This document shows positions 48,145 to 61,600 of a DNA stretch of 64,000 bases, piece after piece. The notes under the pieces were generated by a model that ran no database searches, was not told the origin of the DNA, and saw nothing but the letters and a program-made list of their open reading frames with translations. A program made the position numbers and the translations under genes. Numbering within the stretch: position 1 is the first letter of the stretch; each line of letters begins with the position of its first letter. The DNA comes from Pilaira anomala (taxonomy: Eukaryota; Mucoromycota; Mucoromycetes; Mucorales; Mucoraceae): assembly GCA_025716855.1 (NCBI GenBank), contig JAIXMQ010000016.1:248001-312000 (forward strand), read 5' to 3'.

Positions 48145-48410
48145 AAAATAAATAAGTAATAATAACATTGTACAATATTTTTTTTTAAAGTAGACAAATG
48201 AATGTTAATACTCATTCACTCTGTAAGAAATCTCATTTTTGTTACACGATTTGTAAACTGCGACAAAAAAAAAAAAACTATTTGTTCACAGAAAATCTTT
48301 TTCATTGCAGTACTTTTTATTTTTGTTTTGTTTACTTTTCTTTAAATCATGAATATTGTAAACTATTTAAAATATTTAAAAAGTAATTTTAATTTACATG
48401 AGGTATTATA

Positions 48411-50067
48411 ATGAATACGTTTCAATTAGTAAGTTATGATGTTTAATAATGAAAAAATAAAAATAGATTTCCGGAAGCCTTGGTGATTTGGGCACACTTT
48501 TGCCTATTATGATGTCCTTAGCAGTAGCTGGACAGATTAATTTAACCAGTACTTTATGGTTTACTGGTATTTGGAATATTTTATCTGGACTTATGTTTCA
48601 AGTACCAGTATGTGTCCAGCCCATGAAAGGTATTTATTTTTTTGTACATATACAGAGGAAGAGAAATCATCCCTGGATTAATCATATTCTACTTAGCCAT
48701 TGCTGCAGTTGTGTTAACGAAGCAAATGCCTATTGAAGAAAACATGGCAGCTGGTATCTGTAAGTTATAGACGTTAATTTTCTGTAAAGTTTAATCTGAT
48801 AACTAAAAAAAAGGATTAGGTGTTGGTGCAATTTTATTCTTTTTAGGTATAACTAGAACAATTCATCTGATAGGGGCATTTACACCTACACCTATCATAA
48901 AAGGTAAAGACAACATATTCGTATTACCATGATATGTAAAATATAGGCTGAATATGTACAAACTGTAACTTTATTTTAGGCTTACAATTAGGCACAGCAA
49001 TACAATTAATTATCAAGGCACAAAAATTGATTCCTACTTTGGAATGGACAATTAATCAAAGTAATTGGGCAAATAATAACCTTTGGGTTCTTTTATCATT
49101 TATATTTGTTGTTGCTTGTTATCGTACGCGAGTACCTTCCGCTTTAATTCTATTTTCGATCGGTTTAATTTTTGCATTAGTGTTAATGTTTGCTACAGAT
49201 GCTGGAAATAATTTACCCCGTCCGTCAGTTATCGGAGGTCATTACCCAGATACAATAATTGTTCCAAATTCTGAACAGTTTCGTAATGGATTCTTGAGTG
49301 CTGGTTTAGGTCAATTACCATTAACTTCTTTAAATTCTGTTATTGCGTTATGTGCTTTAATTGATGATTTATTTCCAAAGAAACATGCTACTACTTCAAG
49401 TGTAGCTGTAAGCGTGGGAATTATGAATTTGGTCGGATGTTGGTTTGGCGCGATGCCATTGTGTCATGGATCAGGCGGTTTAGCTGGTCAATATAGATTT
49501 GGTGCAAGATCAGAGGTATCTGTAATCTTTTTGGGTTCTTGTAAATTGTTATTGGGTATACTCTTTGGCAGTTCTTTGGTTGGTTTATTACAAGTATTTC
49601 CTACATCTATATTAGCGGTCATGTTATTTATATCAGGTATTGAATTAGGTTGTGCAGCAAGAACTGTAAATGATTTTGAGCCAAATGAGATGCTCAAGAG
49701 AGAGAATTTTACCATGATGCTTTTGACTACTGGTACTTTGGTTGCTTATTCTAACGACGGCATTGGTTTTGTATGTGGTTTAGTATCTGCTACTCTTTTA
49801 TCTATGCAACGTCTTGGTATACGCATTTGGTTTGATCATACGTTAGACGGGTTCAAATCTGTCCCACAAGTATGGAGAGATCAAGGTCTTCGGGTCCCAC
49901 AAATGCTACCGCTTGCATTAAATGAAACTTTTTCTTCCGGTGATCAACGGGACGAAAGATTAGTGGTAGTCAATGATACCACCAATAAGCCTCCCATTTA
50001 TGACACTCAAATGAGGCCCGAAGAAGTAGAGATTCCAACATCTTCGTCAAACAATCGTTTAAAATAA
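48411..50067 (+). CDS. MOT1-family molybdate transporter
   Basis: Five exons: 48411-48428, 48467-48629, 48697-48759, 48820-48903 and 48980-50067. They total 1416 nt, 471 residues. The 18-bp first exon encodes MNTFQL and joins to ISGSLGDLGTLLPIMMSLA, the first conserved MOT1 motif. WFTGIWNILSGLMFQVPVCVQPMKAIAA follows across the next junction. Later, NLVGCWFGAMPLCHGSGGLAGQYRFGARS is the second family signature. About ten membrane helices are predicted by eye. The family imports molybdate for molybdenum cofactor enzymes such as nitrate reductase. The exon 3 acceptor was fixed by the family match (QPMKAIAAVVL); an alternative CAG at 48651 breaks frame. Confidence 0.88.
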
Positions 50068-50157
50068 CGGCTGCTTTTACATGCTACATAAAGTTACATT
50101 TTATTTTTGTACATTTTTATTATTATCAATAAATAATTTTTCAAACACTTAAATCTA

Positions 50158-52770
50158 TTATAAAGCAAATGAGAAGATAGCTTCCATATCTTGTACAGTT
50201 CTTGGCAAGATATCATCGGGATTCTCATATCCATTCTTGGGATCTTGTATCTCTGAACTAATCTCGCGGTATGTGTCTAGTAATAATCGAATCGCACCCG
50301 ATTGTACTTGGTGGCAGTGCTGTGTAGAAGATAATTTTTCTAATTGAGGTGATAAATCTGCACTAATAAGTACAAGGAAAGAATCAAACTTAGCCATGGC
50401 ATTAGTAAGAGAGATGGTGTCCATATTAGGTAACGAAGATAATGGTGTCTACAATAAACAGTTTTAACAGTTATGTTTTATATATGTAACCGATATTAAA
50501 TACATACCTCGTCATCTTTAGTTGCTATTGTTTCCGTTATTTCGGTTAATCCAGCTTGTTTTAATAGTTCATGATACTAAATAACAGATATATTAGCGCC
50601 CTTTAACAATTTGATACAGATCGTAATATGGCTTACCTCTTCTGTAGCTATATCATTCAAAAGATCATTCATACGCGCTTTAATGTTTTCTCTTTTTTGC
50701 TTCGTAAAATCATAAGGGACCATGACATTCTAAACATTTTATCAGTATCATTATTTGTAGTAAATATCTCTCTTTTTTTTTTTTTTACCTGAATGTGATA
50801 TAAACAATTGACCATATAGATATCTTGCTCTATCTTACTGAGTCTACTAACAGATAGCTCACATGTGTTTAATAAGGGTTCAATAATAGCATCCAGTGTT
50901 TCAGAAAAATCAAATTCTGGGAACCCTTCCGTGCTATTTGTTGCGACAATAAGCGAAGAATCATAAGAAGCAAGGATTTCTTTCTATTCAATCTTTTAGT
51001 ATATAATCATTTCTCTCTAGATATAGTGTTTTACCAATTGAATAGTCATATCTCTGACAGTAAGTGCAATGGATAGGCTACGATTAGGTGGCTAAAGGAA
51101 CACAACTAAATATTTATACATATGGAAAATAAAATGAAGATAAAAAACTCATTTACCTCTGTTGACTGCATAAGTCTGTCAGCTTGTGCATTTAAAGTCT
51201 TGAAGAAATATTTGTATGCAAGCTCTGTCATTCTAGTAGATTTTAAATATAAAACAACTTATCCAAGAATACAAATTTTGCATCGTACTTACTCGTATAA
51301 GACTCTTTCCAAAGTCGCATTTTTTCTCATCAATTTACATAGAGTGACAGTGTAAAACTGGATTAAATTGGCGACTTTATACGACGTAATGGCTCCAGGT
51401 TGTAATAGTAAAACTTGCTCCATACGAGATTTCAATGGTCTACATGTACCTTCCATGGCACAGTCTAATAAATCACTAATTGTATCTGTCACCTGAACTG
51501 TAATTCCACTCAAATCTTGATACTGCTCTATATTTCTCTGGAACAAACTTTCTAACATTTCCTTTTCGCTTGCACAAGCTTGATGGATCCAAGCCAGCAT
51601 GTCACCAATATATCTTAATGGATCTGGCGCTTGTAATTCAATTGGTCTAGGTGTTCCTCCAGGACCGCCTCTTGTGAGTGCATTTAAGAAAGCCCTAGCG
51701 ACTGCATCGTGTCTAGCTGATGCAATTTCGTCCAAAATTGTTCTATTTGGTTTTTTAAGTATAGGTATTATGTATGTAAAAAAAAAAGTATCAGGAAGAT
51801 GACTTACTGGAATAAAACCGGTCTTTTCATCAATGCACGAAGTGCTTTTGTCATAAGTGAGCTTACATCTATACTGTCACCTCCAAATGAAGTCCTACTT
51901 TCATACTGAGTCCATTTATATAACTTATCATACGCATTTTCTTGATATAGTGCCATCGATTCCATAATTTCTCGACTAAAAGATATCATGATTAACATAA
52001 TAATAAATTAAAAATTGTATGCCTTTCTTTTTACCCGGCGGTTTGATTTTTTGTGGTGAGTAATAATTGACAATCACTATGGATTTGTTGAAGATGATTT
52101 AATGCATCAAAAAACTCATTATTTACTGGCTCTGAAGGAACGCTCAAAATTCTGATTTCATCTCGACTTAAAGTGAATTTTTCTAAAAATCTATCAACTA
52201 TTGCAATTCGAGTAGAACAAGCAGAACTATAAATTATGTCGAAATCAGATGAGCTTGGTACCTGAAAATAAAAATGGAAATTTACCTGTGTTCCTGCATA
52301 ATATCTGCTTGTTCAATCATATCCGCTGTTTGTGATTCAGCGTTAATGAGTCTTCGTTTCATATCTTTACATACGTTTTCCATTTGGCCCATTTGTGTTT
52401 CAAGACATTCGAATTGCTTTACTTCAAGTCAGTATTTTCTTTTGATAACATACTTAATAGTTTTTTCTTTTTCTTTTCTTTTTTTTTTTTTTTTTTTTTT
52501 TACCTTGACTACTTTTGCAAAGGCAGATAAAAACTTTTTATTTGTTTCTATTTCCTTCTTTTCAATCGTTCCACGCAAGTTCTTTCTTAAGTTTGACTCA
52601 TCCAAGTCTGGAATACTCGAGAGTGAAGTCAAAGCAGCTTTTATTCTAGCATCTTCGGAAGCTGAAGAGTTTAAAACCTTGCCAAGTTTTGAAGCGAGAG
52701 GTTTATTGGGTTTATTTGATATCGACAAAGATGGCGAGTCTGGTGTCGAGGTCGATGATTTGGTCTCCAT
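50158..52770 (-). CDS. COG6: Conserved oligomeric Golgi complex subunit 6
   Basis: Eleven exons: 52770-52504, 52416-52286, 52226-52035, 51975-51808, 51742-51293, 51232-51157, 51091-51035, 50983-50789, 50729-50637, 50576-50508 and 50448-50158. The sum is 1989 nt, 662 residues. Exon 5 carries the family's most conserved block: ASARHDAVARAFLNALTRGG then GTPRPIELQAPDPLRYIGDM and LAWIHQACASEKE. The N-terminal part is helical coiled coil (KKEIETNKKFLSAFAKVVK). COG6 belongs to lobe B of the COG tethering complex, which organises retrograde traffic within the Golgi. Its 3' end is 90 bp from that of the MOT1 gene (convergent). Length agrees with fungal Cog6. Confidence 0.93.
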
Positions 52771-53189
52771 TGAGTTGTTCTATGTAAAAAAAAAGAAGGT
52801 TTTCTGTAACGCGCACAACATTTGGTGGTGCATCATTTCTGAACAACTTCATTAAACGAAAAACGTCGTCACATTGTGTCTTCGCGTTAAGATGTAGTAA
52901 TAGAATTACGATCTAAACTCAAACATATGGTTTAAGATAGACTTTAAATTTTATTAATAATGATATAAGAAGCATATTGAATGCAGATATTGCAAAATAC
53001 ATAAGGTAATACAACAATGAGATTATTTTTATTGCAAAACTGATCATGAATAAAGCATAAATGAAGGGATGCTATTGTATTTGAAGATCGAAGATACGAG
53101 TGAAAGCTTGATGGGATCGTTAGAAGTTAAGATCTGGCAAGGGAGGAATAATTTTTGATTTAGAGGTCTTAGGACTTAGTCAAGCTGGT
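52771..53189. other. Intergenic, no gene seen
   Basis: About 420 bp between the COG6 start and the 3' end of the orphan gene. AT-rich, no coding signal. Confidence 0.5.
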
Positions 53190-54477
53190 TTAATATATTT
53201 TTTGATTACAAGGGGTGAGAGTAACGACACCGAAACTTGATCTATCCTCATCAAAGCCATTTTGAATAATATCCATGTTCTTTTCAGCTCTTTCCTATAA
53301 AGTACTCTGAGTTAAAAAGATAACATAATTTGACAGTTAACTTATAATTACCTTCCAATAATAAAGATGTGGCAAACTAATCTCAAAGGATTTGCTGATA
53401 TGATTAGGTGTCGTGGGAAACATGATAGTTTTTCTAATGGTTTGCGAAACGTAACCATGTTCATTCTTCAAATAACATATCTATACAAAGATGGCTTTAA
53501 TGCCTACAGTATTTATAAATGAATTAATCTGAAGCCACCAATATCTTTATCTGTTCTAACCTGATACTTGTGAATTTAAAATTTTAACTTTCTTTGCTTC
53601 TTGAAAATCAAATCCACATATGCGGCAAATTTCATCTAGAATCAACTTCTCTTCAATCAAGAGCTTTGAATTGTCTGTTGTTGAGTTCCAATTTTATCAT
53701 TTCTTTTTATGGGGTTTAAATGAATCTATACCCAACTCCTCTGCTTTTGATCCTTTGCTACTTCGCAGTTTGCAACGTCAAAGCTGGTTACTTTCATTGG
53801 TGAGACAGGAGAAGATGTCTCCAGCACCAATCTTAGTTCTACCTTGTATGGTCCTCGCTGTTCTTCGTCAAATGAAACGCATTTGGAACCAGAGCTCCAT
53901 GTTCCACCACTTCATAATTTAAAATGTATCAGAATCAATCAAAATAAACATCAGTAACAAATACTCACCTTATTAAAAACAAACGCGAGCCTTCAAATAG
54001 AATATCCATGATCGAACACCAGAAATTCTTGAATATGTCTTCTTCCGACATTCTTCTCCAACGAATCATTGGCTTTTTTCTGAAGGCAAAAAACTTCAAA
54101 CTGCAATACATAATATTTGTTAAATCATAAATAGACATACATTTATATATTTATGTATAGGTCTGTTCTTGATTGACTTACAGATGACCGTAAATACGAT
54201 AAATTTTTAATTCTTCATCAGTTTTTGACATTGGAATAAGTATGGTACTATAGTCAATAAAGATGTATCTATCAACACAAGATTCTTTTCTTTTAAAATA
54301 AAATAAAATAAAACTAATCAGACTAATTAAATAAAAGTTCAAAATCTAATATTTTTTTTGTGATATGATTTTGATGTTTTGAAGGCAAGGGACAGGTTCC
54401 AAATAAAGCTCTTTTGATAAGTTCTTTCCTACAAAGTTGTTCCATAATGTTTCGTCGATAAAGCTTATTTGGTCCAT
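53190..54477 (-). CDS. Orphan multi-exon gene, function unknown
   Basis: Minus-strand exons were found by frame and splice sites: a first ORF from 54477 (MDQISFIDETLWNNFVGKNL, stop at 54346 if unspliced), a second exon ending at 54182 (IFIDYSTILIPMSKTDEELK), then 54100-53969 (FFAFRKKPMIRWRRMSEED), from 53909 (SGGTWSSGSKCVSFDEEQRG), 53674-53568 (KLLIEEKLILDEICRICGF), 53480-53352 (EHGYVSQTIRKTIMFPTTPN) and 53294-53190. Phases agree at all junctions except two: exon 1 to 2, where no clear donor is seen, and the end of the 53909 exon, where only a weak GTTGGG donor restores phase. The protein has about 280 residues, no signal peptide and no recognised domain. It may be a lineage-specific gene or one starting to decay. 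Confidence 0.55.
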
Positions 54478-55607
54478 ATATTTTTAATTATTTATGCTGA
54501 TTATGGAGTTGTAGTTATCCTACTTAGATGATTTCCATGACATTCTAAAAAATATCAATTTAAAATTCCAACCCTTTTTTTATTAGGTAGACTGACGAAC
54601 GTTCTTAGCCGTATCTCCTCTTGTATTAAGGCATTTGTTCGCTTTAAACTGAGATTCGTTTGTAATTGATCGAGCTCTTGTTCGCGCGTTCAATTAATTT
54701 TTCTCTCTATGACCTACAGTAAGTTTTTTATCATTAACTAAAAGATTCTTTTTAAAATTCACATATTGAAATAATACATTATATTTCTACGTTGAGAAGA
54801 AAGATGGATTTACAAAAGACGAGCTGACCTACTCCCTGTAACAGGTTCAGGCGGAATATCTTTCCTATCTAATATGTGCGATCTGCGCATAAAATAGCAA
54901 ATGCTATTTTATTTTGTTAGACAATAAATCACTTTTCTGATAGAATTATTAGAGCTTTGATATGACTTACCATTGACAAAACATGCATTATGCAGTTTTT
55001 AAAATTATTTATTACTTGATACAATCTCTTGTCTGAATAACGAATGTAAAACCAGAGATAAAGATGGTGGTGATAAGGGAAATTTATATTTATTTTTAAT
55101 TGAAAAAAAGAAGGAAAGTAAACGCGAAAGAAAAAGAAAAGCTGTTAAATAACTATAAAAAAAAAACCTGTTTGTGGTGAACAAAGTAGTCATTATTTAC
55201 TGATAATTACAAAGCAACTGTTCCCCAATACTTTGAGAAACCTTGTTGGCGTTTGATAGTTTTCAGCAGGATGCTAAAATCCTGGTTTACGCCATAACTC
55301 AGGTCCAAAATCCAACATACTAATAATGACTTCTTTACAAAACTAACAAGGAAAATTCTTTGAGTCCTCAACAACATGACCATATTCTTTATCTAAAACA
55401 AATCAGGCATGAGAATAAGGGAGGTTTTTGGCCTGAGAACCCACGTTTAGCTTTACTAATCAATTCTTTATGATTTTTCCTTCAACAGCATGAAATAAAT
55501 TTGCAGTCACTCTATTAAAAAATAACTTGTATGTTTATTATAAGTTCAACTTTGTCGCGCTTGTCCCCTTTTCTTTTCTTTATTCCATTCAGTAAAAGAA
55601 AAAAAAC
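54478..55607. other. Intergenic with one coding-like fragment
   Basis: At 54824-54892 on the minus strand an exon-like piece follows a CGCAG acceptor and reads SHILDRKDIPPEPVTGSRSA, ending at a stop. I could not attach a convincing 5' exon. The right part is the upstream region of separase with a pyrimidine-rich leader (CCCCTTTTCTTTTC) at about 55565. Confidence 0.35.
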
Positions 55608-58600
55608 ATGTCAGACATATCCACCAAACTATTACTGAAATTGAAAAACTATTCTGAATGTAATGACGATTTAGCACTTATGGTTAGAAAGACTATATTG
55701 GAGCCTTTCCAGTTAGATCTATCTAGACCTGATTCAATTAAGAAACCACCACCTACACCAGCCCGATTTAAACAAATGGCAACACAGTTAGCACCTGTAG
55801 CGATGCGTATTGTCAATCAAAACCTTGAAGCACTTGCAGGCTTGAAAAGAGCTATCTCTAATAATCAAAACTATATCATTGCTGTCAATTGTCTTGTTGA
55901 TACTTCTTTTTACGCTCTAACAGCTTTAAGACATATGAATAGTTTTACAACACTTAAACCTTTAGATATTGAAAAGACCACTTCCAATTTAATTTGTAAA
56001 ATGGTGGAACTAGGAGAGGTAAGTAAATAACAAAAAAAATATGACTAGAATAATAAAAAAGACTTGCCTGACCACATTTTTTTTTTATCAGTATACTCGT
56101 GCTTTGGACGAAATACGCAAGTTCCGGTCATTATTAGGCAGTGTTGCCAAAGTGCCTTTAGATACAAAATCAACCTTGAACAATAAAATAAAGACGAGCA
56201 CTACAGTTAGTAAAAGTGTACTTACAGAAACACAAGAAAATCAACAAACTAAACATAAGCGATCATTTTCACCTGTACCTGAATCATTAGTTACAACGCA
56301 ATGGGAGGAAGAAATGTTGTATAAGTACCAAGACCTCTTTCAATTTCCCTTGGATACAACAATCAATGATAGAACTATGGTATTGCTTGTATTAGCTTAT
56401 CAAATGAACACATTACGTTGTTGGTGCGAAGTAGGTGACGGTGCATTGGCCAAGGTAAATTCGTTATGTCAAATAAGTTTTTTTTTTTATAAATATATTG
56501 ATTATTATATGATAGTTTATACCTTATTTCATGGAGAAATCAGGTAACTTTATTGATTGGTGTCAACAATTAGAAAATATAGACTCTGTTACTGCAAAGA
56601 AACAATTGGATTCTTTTCAACGACTAGTATATAAGGCAGCCAACAAATATCCATTGACAGGTAAATATATAAACAGATCTGTCCAAAAAAAAAGACTAAA
56701 TCTTTATTTTATTTTTTAATTAGAGGATTCCGCATTCCACTGTTATAATCTACAAACAGTTGCTTTAAATATTATGAAACTTTCAGGTCTTTCACCTTTA
56801 AAATCAGTCATGGATAAAATGGTACGTATTGGTATGACATATGAAAAGGCAACCAGTCAAACATCCTATCCTCAACTTCAACAACGTTGTCAAAAATTCC
56901 TTGAAAACTTGAATCCCAATATAAATGATATCGTGGAAATGGATTCTTATTTTTTGGTCTGTGAGTATTATGCCTATGTCTCTGGTAAGGCCAAAAGCTA
57001 TCAAGGTGAATTTTATGCTTACAAGTATATGATACTTCCATTACGTGATGTGCTTCATAACCCTTCTACTTGTACTTATTATTATGCTGCTTATGCTGCA
57101 AATGCAAAGTTAGCATTAACTTCTGTACAAATGGAAAAAATGATCAACGATGACATCTGTAAGTAATAATAACAAAGTAATCCCCCCCTTTTTTTTCTTT
57201 TATTAACATTTATTTCTTTTAAAAGTTATGGATATCAACAAATCATTTGATGAAATCAATTCATGTTTACAAATTGTAGCAACCACATTAGAAAGCGAGC
57301 CAACACAAGACGATTCTACCGAACAAGCACTTTACAATTTATGCAAGAGTATTGATGGATTTAGACGAACAGCTAAACTTCTTTATGAATTTGTCACTGA
57401 AAAAACTAAAAAGGCTTTAATGGCATCTAAAAACGATCCTTTTAAAACACCTCCACGTGCAGAAGAGCTTGCAACACCAAGTGATTTTGGTCAATGGAAT
57501 GGGAATATGGCCCAATTGAATGTTGTGCTCCAAAAATGTAGTGAGATCTTGCCTGCAAGTTTATGTTTAACAAAGAAAAAGGTAAGGAAGTAAAAACATA
57601 TATGTATCTTGTATTTATCCTAACTCCTTTTAATAGATAAATTCAACAAATAAACGAAAAGCAACACAAAATGATATCATGATTTCTTTTATTGATATTA
57701 TGGTTTTATTAGCAAGAATGAATTTCAATATTGCAGATGAAGATACACATCATGAAGCGTACGAATACTTGTCCTCTGCTGAACAAATGTGTGGCCAAGT
57801 CAAGTTTTTAGAAGGATATCGATGGTTATCTGGATCCTATTATAATTTAGGAGCAACAATGATCAAAACGGAACTTTATTCAAGTGCAATTTACCCACTT
57901 CGTAAATCATGTTCACTTTTAGAAAAGGATATTGAGCGTATGAATACAGATGAAGGAAAATTACAGATCAGTAAACGATACGAGATTCTAGGCACTTGCT
58001 GTCAAAAGAATGAACGATTTGAAGATGCGATTAAAGCTTATCGATTTGCATTGAAACGGGTACCTATCTCAGCTATTGAAAAATTTGCAAGTCGAGCGGA
58101 TACAACCGCTATTTCAACGATTATTGAGATGGATCCAGTTGTACCTAAATTAATTGATCGATTTTTGAGAGCATCGATTATTGACCCTTATCAAACAGAT
58201 ATTCATTTTGCAAGTGAGTTTATGGACTTGTCAACGTTAACGCCCGTTCAACAATGTGCTATTTATGAATGTGAATTGAAAGTATGGAACTATTTATCTC
58301 TCAAGTTAAATGTGACGAAATTTCAAGCGAATATTATTGAAAAGTTATTGGAAGTTTATCAAATTGAAGAATATCCTATTCGAAGAGCAAGAATATTACT
58401 TAATCAAGTTCGTCTTGAAAGGTCTTCTTATTCTGATAAGCAAAATAGTACACGGGAAGCCTTAAGATATGCAAAGGAAACAATTCAATGTTTAAATGTT
58501 CAATCGTATGGTGATGATAGTAATTTATTAAATTATCGTCGTTATTATCTCGCTTTAGCTTATTCTTGGGTGGCCATTTGCGGTAGAGAATTAAATGAAG

Positions 58601-61600
58601 AAGTACCAAATACATTCTCAAGTACACTTCAACAATGGGGTATTTTACTCAAGAGAATTACACCTATTTATCACTCTGGTGGATCTTCAAAAGCAGATAT
58701 TGAACGTGTTTATCATAGTATTGACGATATTGAACACTTTTATGATCATTTACGTATGTTAGCAGACTTATTCGGTGTTACGGGACAATACATTTATCAA
58801 ATCAGTGCACTTCGACTTTTACTGAAATTAAATAATGGATTACGTGATACGAATGCAGATAGTGTATCAGATTCAATTACGATCACCAGTACGATTGCAA
58901 GCATTTATTGTCGTTTGGGGTATACAGGTAAAGCAGAAACGGAGTTTACATATGCCCGAAACGCTATCTCTAGTCGACCTTGTACCAATACAGCCGAGAT
59001 TGCATATCGTATCAATTATGCGTATTATTTGACATTGATTGGAGATTATGAAAAAAGTAAAGAAGTCTTTGATGCAACTAAAATTACATGGCAACATACA
59101 CCTCGTGTGGATTCAAAGAATGAATACGTGACAGCAAAGACGTATACAGCACAATGTATGCTATTAGCAGATGCATATACAACCAAATCTCACATTATGG
59201 CTAATACAAGTACTTTGGATCAAGCAATTGATTGTTCAATGGCAGCACTTCGATTATTAAATAAGTGTGTGGCCGTAGTTCAAAAGGCACATGCAGAAAG
59301 AACCGAAAAAAAGAAATCTGGTCCGTATGAACTTGAGAACCCATTTATGCCAGCACCAAAAACCGAAAATCAAGAAGAAGCCAAGAAGATGGTATTTAGA
59401 GAATCGCAATGGGTGATGGCACAAAAGATGGCCAGTTGCTTTGTACGTATTGCATTGTTGTATATGAAAAAGGGATCTTGGAACGAAGTTGGATATTTCT
59501 TAAAGCAAGGGCCTTTACTTGCAGAAAAAGTGAATTCGAATATGATCTTTTTTAACGCATGTTTATGTTCAAGTGAATTCAATCTTCGATTTGGAAATTT
59601 AAACGAGTCAAAAGATAATTTAGAGCAAGCAGTGATGTATCAACCGGAAGGAAAAAACCATTTATTGGATCAAGTTCAGTTGAAACTTGCTATGGGGACC
59701 TTGGCGGTATCGAAAGAATATTTTAATGAGGCGATTACTACGTTTGATGAAGTGAATGCAATCTTACAACAGTTATCACAACCTGAATATATTTCATCTA
59801 TTGAACAACTTGTAGATATCAAGGAAGATAGTGTACGAGACTCAAAAGTCATGTTTGATGATGAAGTAGATAAAAGCAATGCAAAGGATTGTATTCCGTT
59901 GAATCAACTCTTGATTGAAAGTATTATACATAAAGCAATAGCACTTTCGCATGTGGGTAAAGTACCAAAGGCACTTGTGTTATTGGAAAAGTTAAAGGAG
60001 ACAGAGATAATGAATGATAATGAAGTGGAATTAGAAACTCGTATTGTAGATATCAAATTATCCATGTTACGCCAAGAAACTTACAATCGTAATGATACTA
60101 AAGTCTTACTTCAAGAATCGATGGTTTTACCTGTAATGAAAGTCAAGGCAGAAAGGGGTAAAATGGGGTCTAGTACAGTCATGAGTCATGAAGTGAGATT
60201 GATTCGAGATAGTTTGGCATCATCCATGGAACGTATTGTAACTGCGTACCATGCAGGATACAGTCGTGAGCGACCTACAGTGATTCAAAGTTTATGTGGA
60301 CAAGCGATTTTCAGTTTATTCTTACAAAATCAAATCTCGAGTAGTACAATGATGATCAATAACAGCTCTTTACAGAGTACTTATTATATGGAGATGGCGA
60401 AAGGACTCAGTATGCGTCGAGATATGCAAAATTGTCTTCAGATCAAGATGCATAAAGTATTACCAGGACAATCACCTAGCGATAAAGACTGGCCTTTAAC
60501 GGAAGAAGAGCAATTACAACAAGCAAATCGATTCTCACATATGAACTCCAATCCAGAATGGTTACAATCTCATTTAAATACACTTTCCAACTTGTATCGT
60601 GAAGAAGATGATTTAGATGAAGGAGAATTTCAAGAGAAGTTTGTAGACATTTTACCTAGTAATTGGACAGTGTGTTCTTTGGCATTGGATCCAGTCCATC
60701 AAGATCTTTATGCGGTTCGTATGAGAACCAAGGAAACGCCTTTTGTGGTTAAGATTCCATTGACAAGAGCGTTTCATCGATCGAATGCGACAAAAGTGAT
60801 TACGTATGAAGAAGCCGTAGATGAATTAAAAGAGATTATTGAAGGTAGTGATGAAACGATTCGAAACAGTCAAAAATGTAATGAGCCAGGGCAAGTGGAA
60901 GCATGGTGGCAGACAAGAAAGGATTTAGATGCAAGACTTAAAAAGTTATTGGATATGATTGAAAATCAATGGTTTAGTGGGTTCAAGGGTATCTTGAGTG
61001 GTAGATATCATGAAAGTAAAGACCAATTGAATCGATTTCAAAAGGGTATGAATGAATTGGTGTTTAGAATTCTGAGTTCGTTTGCAACTATGAAGAAGCA
61101 GGTGGAATTAAGTGTGAGCTTTTGTCGTATGGCGCTTTGCTTGGGTCGTCGTCCTAATTTTCAAGATGTAGAGGATCTATGTTATTTTATCTTGTCTAAT
61201 TATCAAGCACAAGGTATCCCAATTAATTATGAAAAATTAGATATTGGCATGGTAAAGGGTTTTTTTTTTTTTTTTTAGATTTATATATATATATAACAAA
61301 TTAAAGAGAAACTAAAAAAAAAAGTTATATTAGATGAAAGACCAAATGAAGACTTTAATTAGTCGATATCATGAAAAATCCAATGTATCAGGAATCGATA
61401 CAGTCAAACATATACCAAACGATCATATGATATTGATTTTAGATAAACATTTACAAATGTTTCCATTTGAAAGCACACCCATTTTACAACCCCAATCGGT
61501 CTCACGATTACCCTGTCTTTCGTTCTTACGAGATCGTATCTTGTACGCGCGCTCTTATGGATCTAGAGATGTGTATGATGACTTTGGATTAGTGGAATGG

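Noticed and set aside
56531..56543. Alternative acceptor CAG at 56543 for separase exon 3
   Set aside because: It leads to a stop after nine codons; the TAG at 56515 keeps the frame.
61277..61333. Nearer TTTTTTAG acceptor at about 61277-61278 for separase exon 7
   Set aside because: The following frame hits stops at once, while TAG at 61333 continues the conserved C50 domain.
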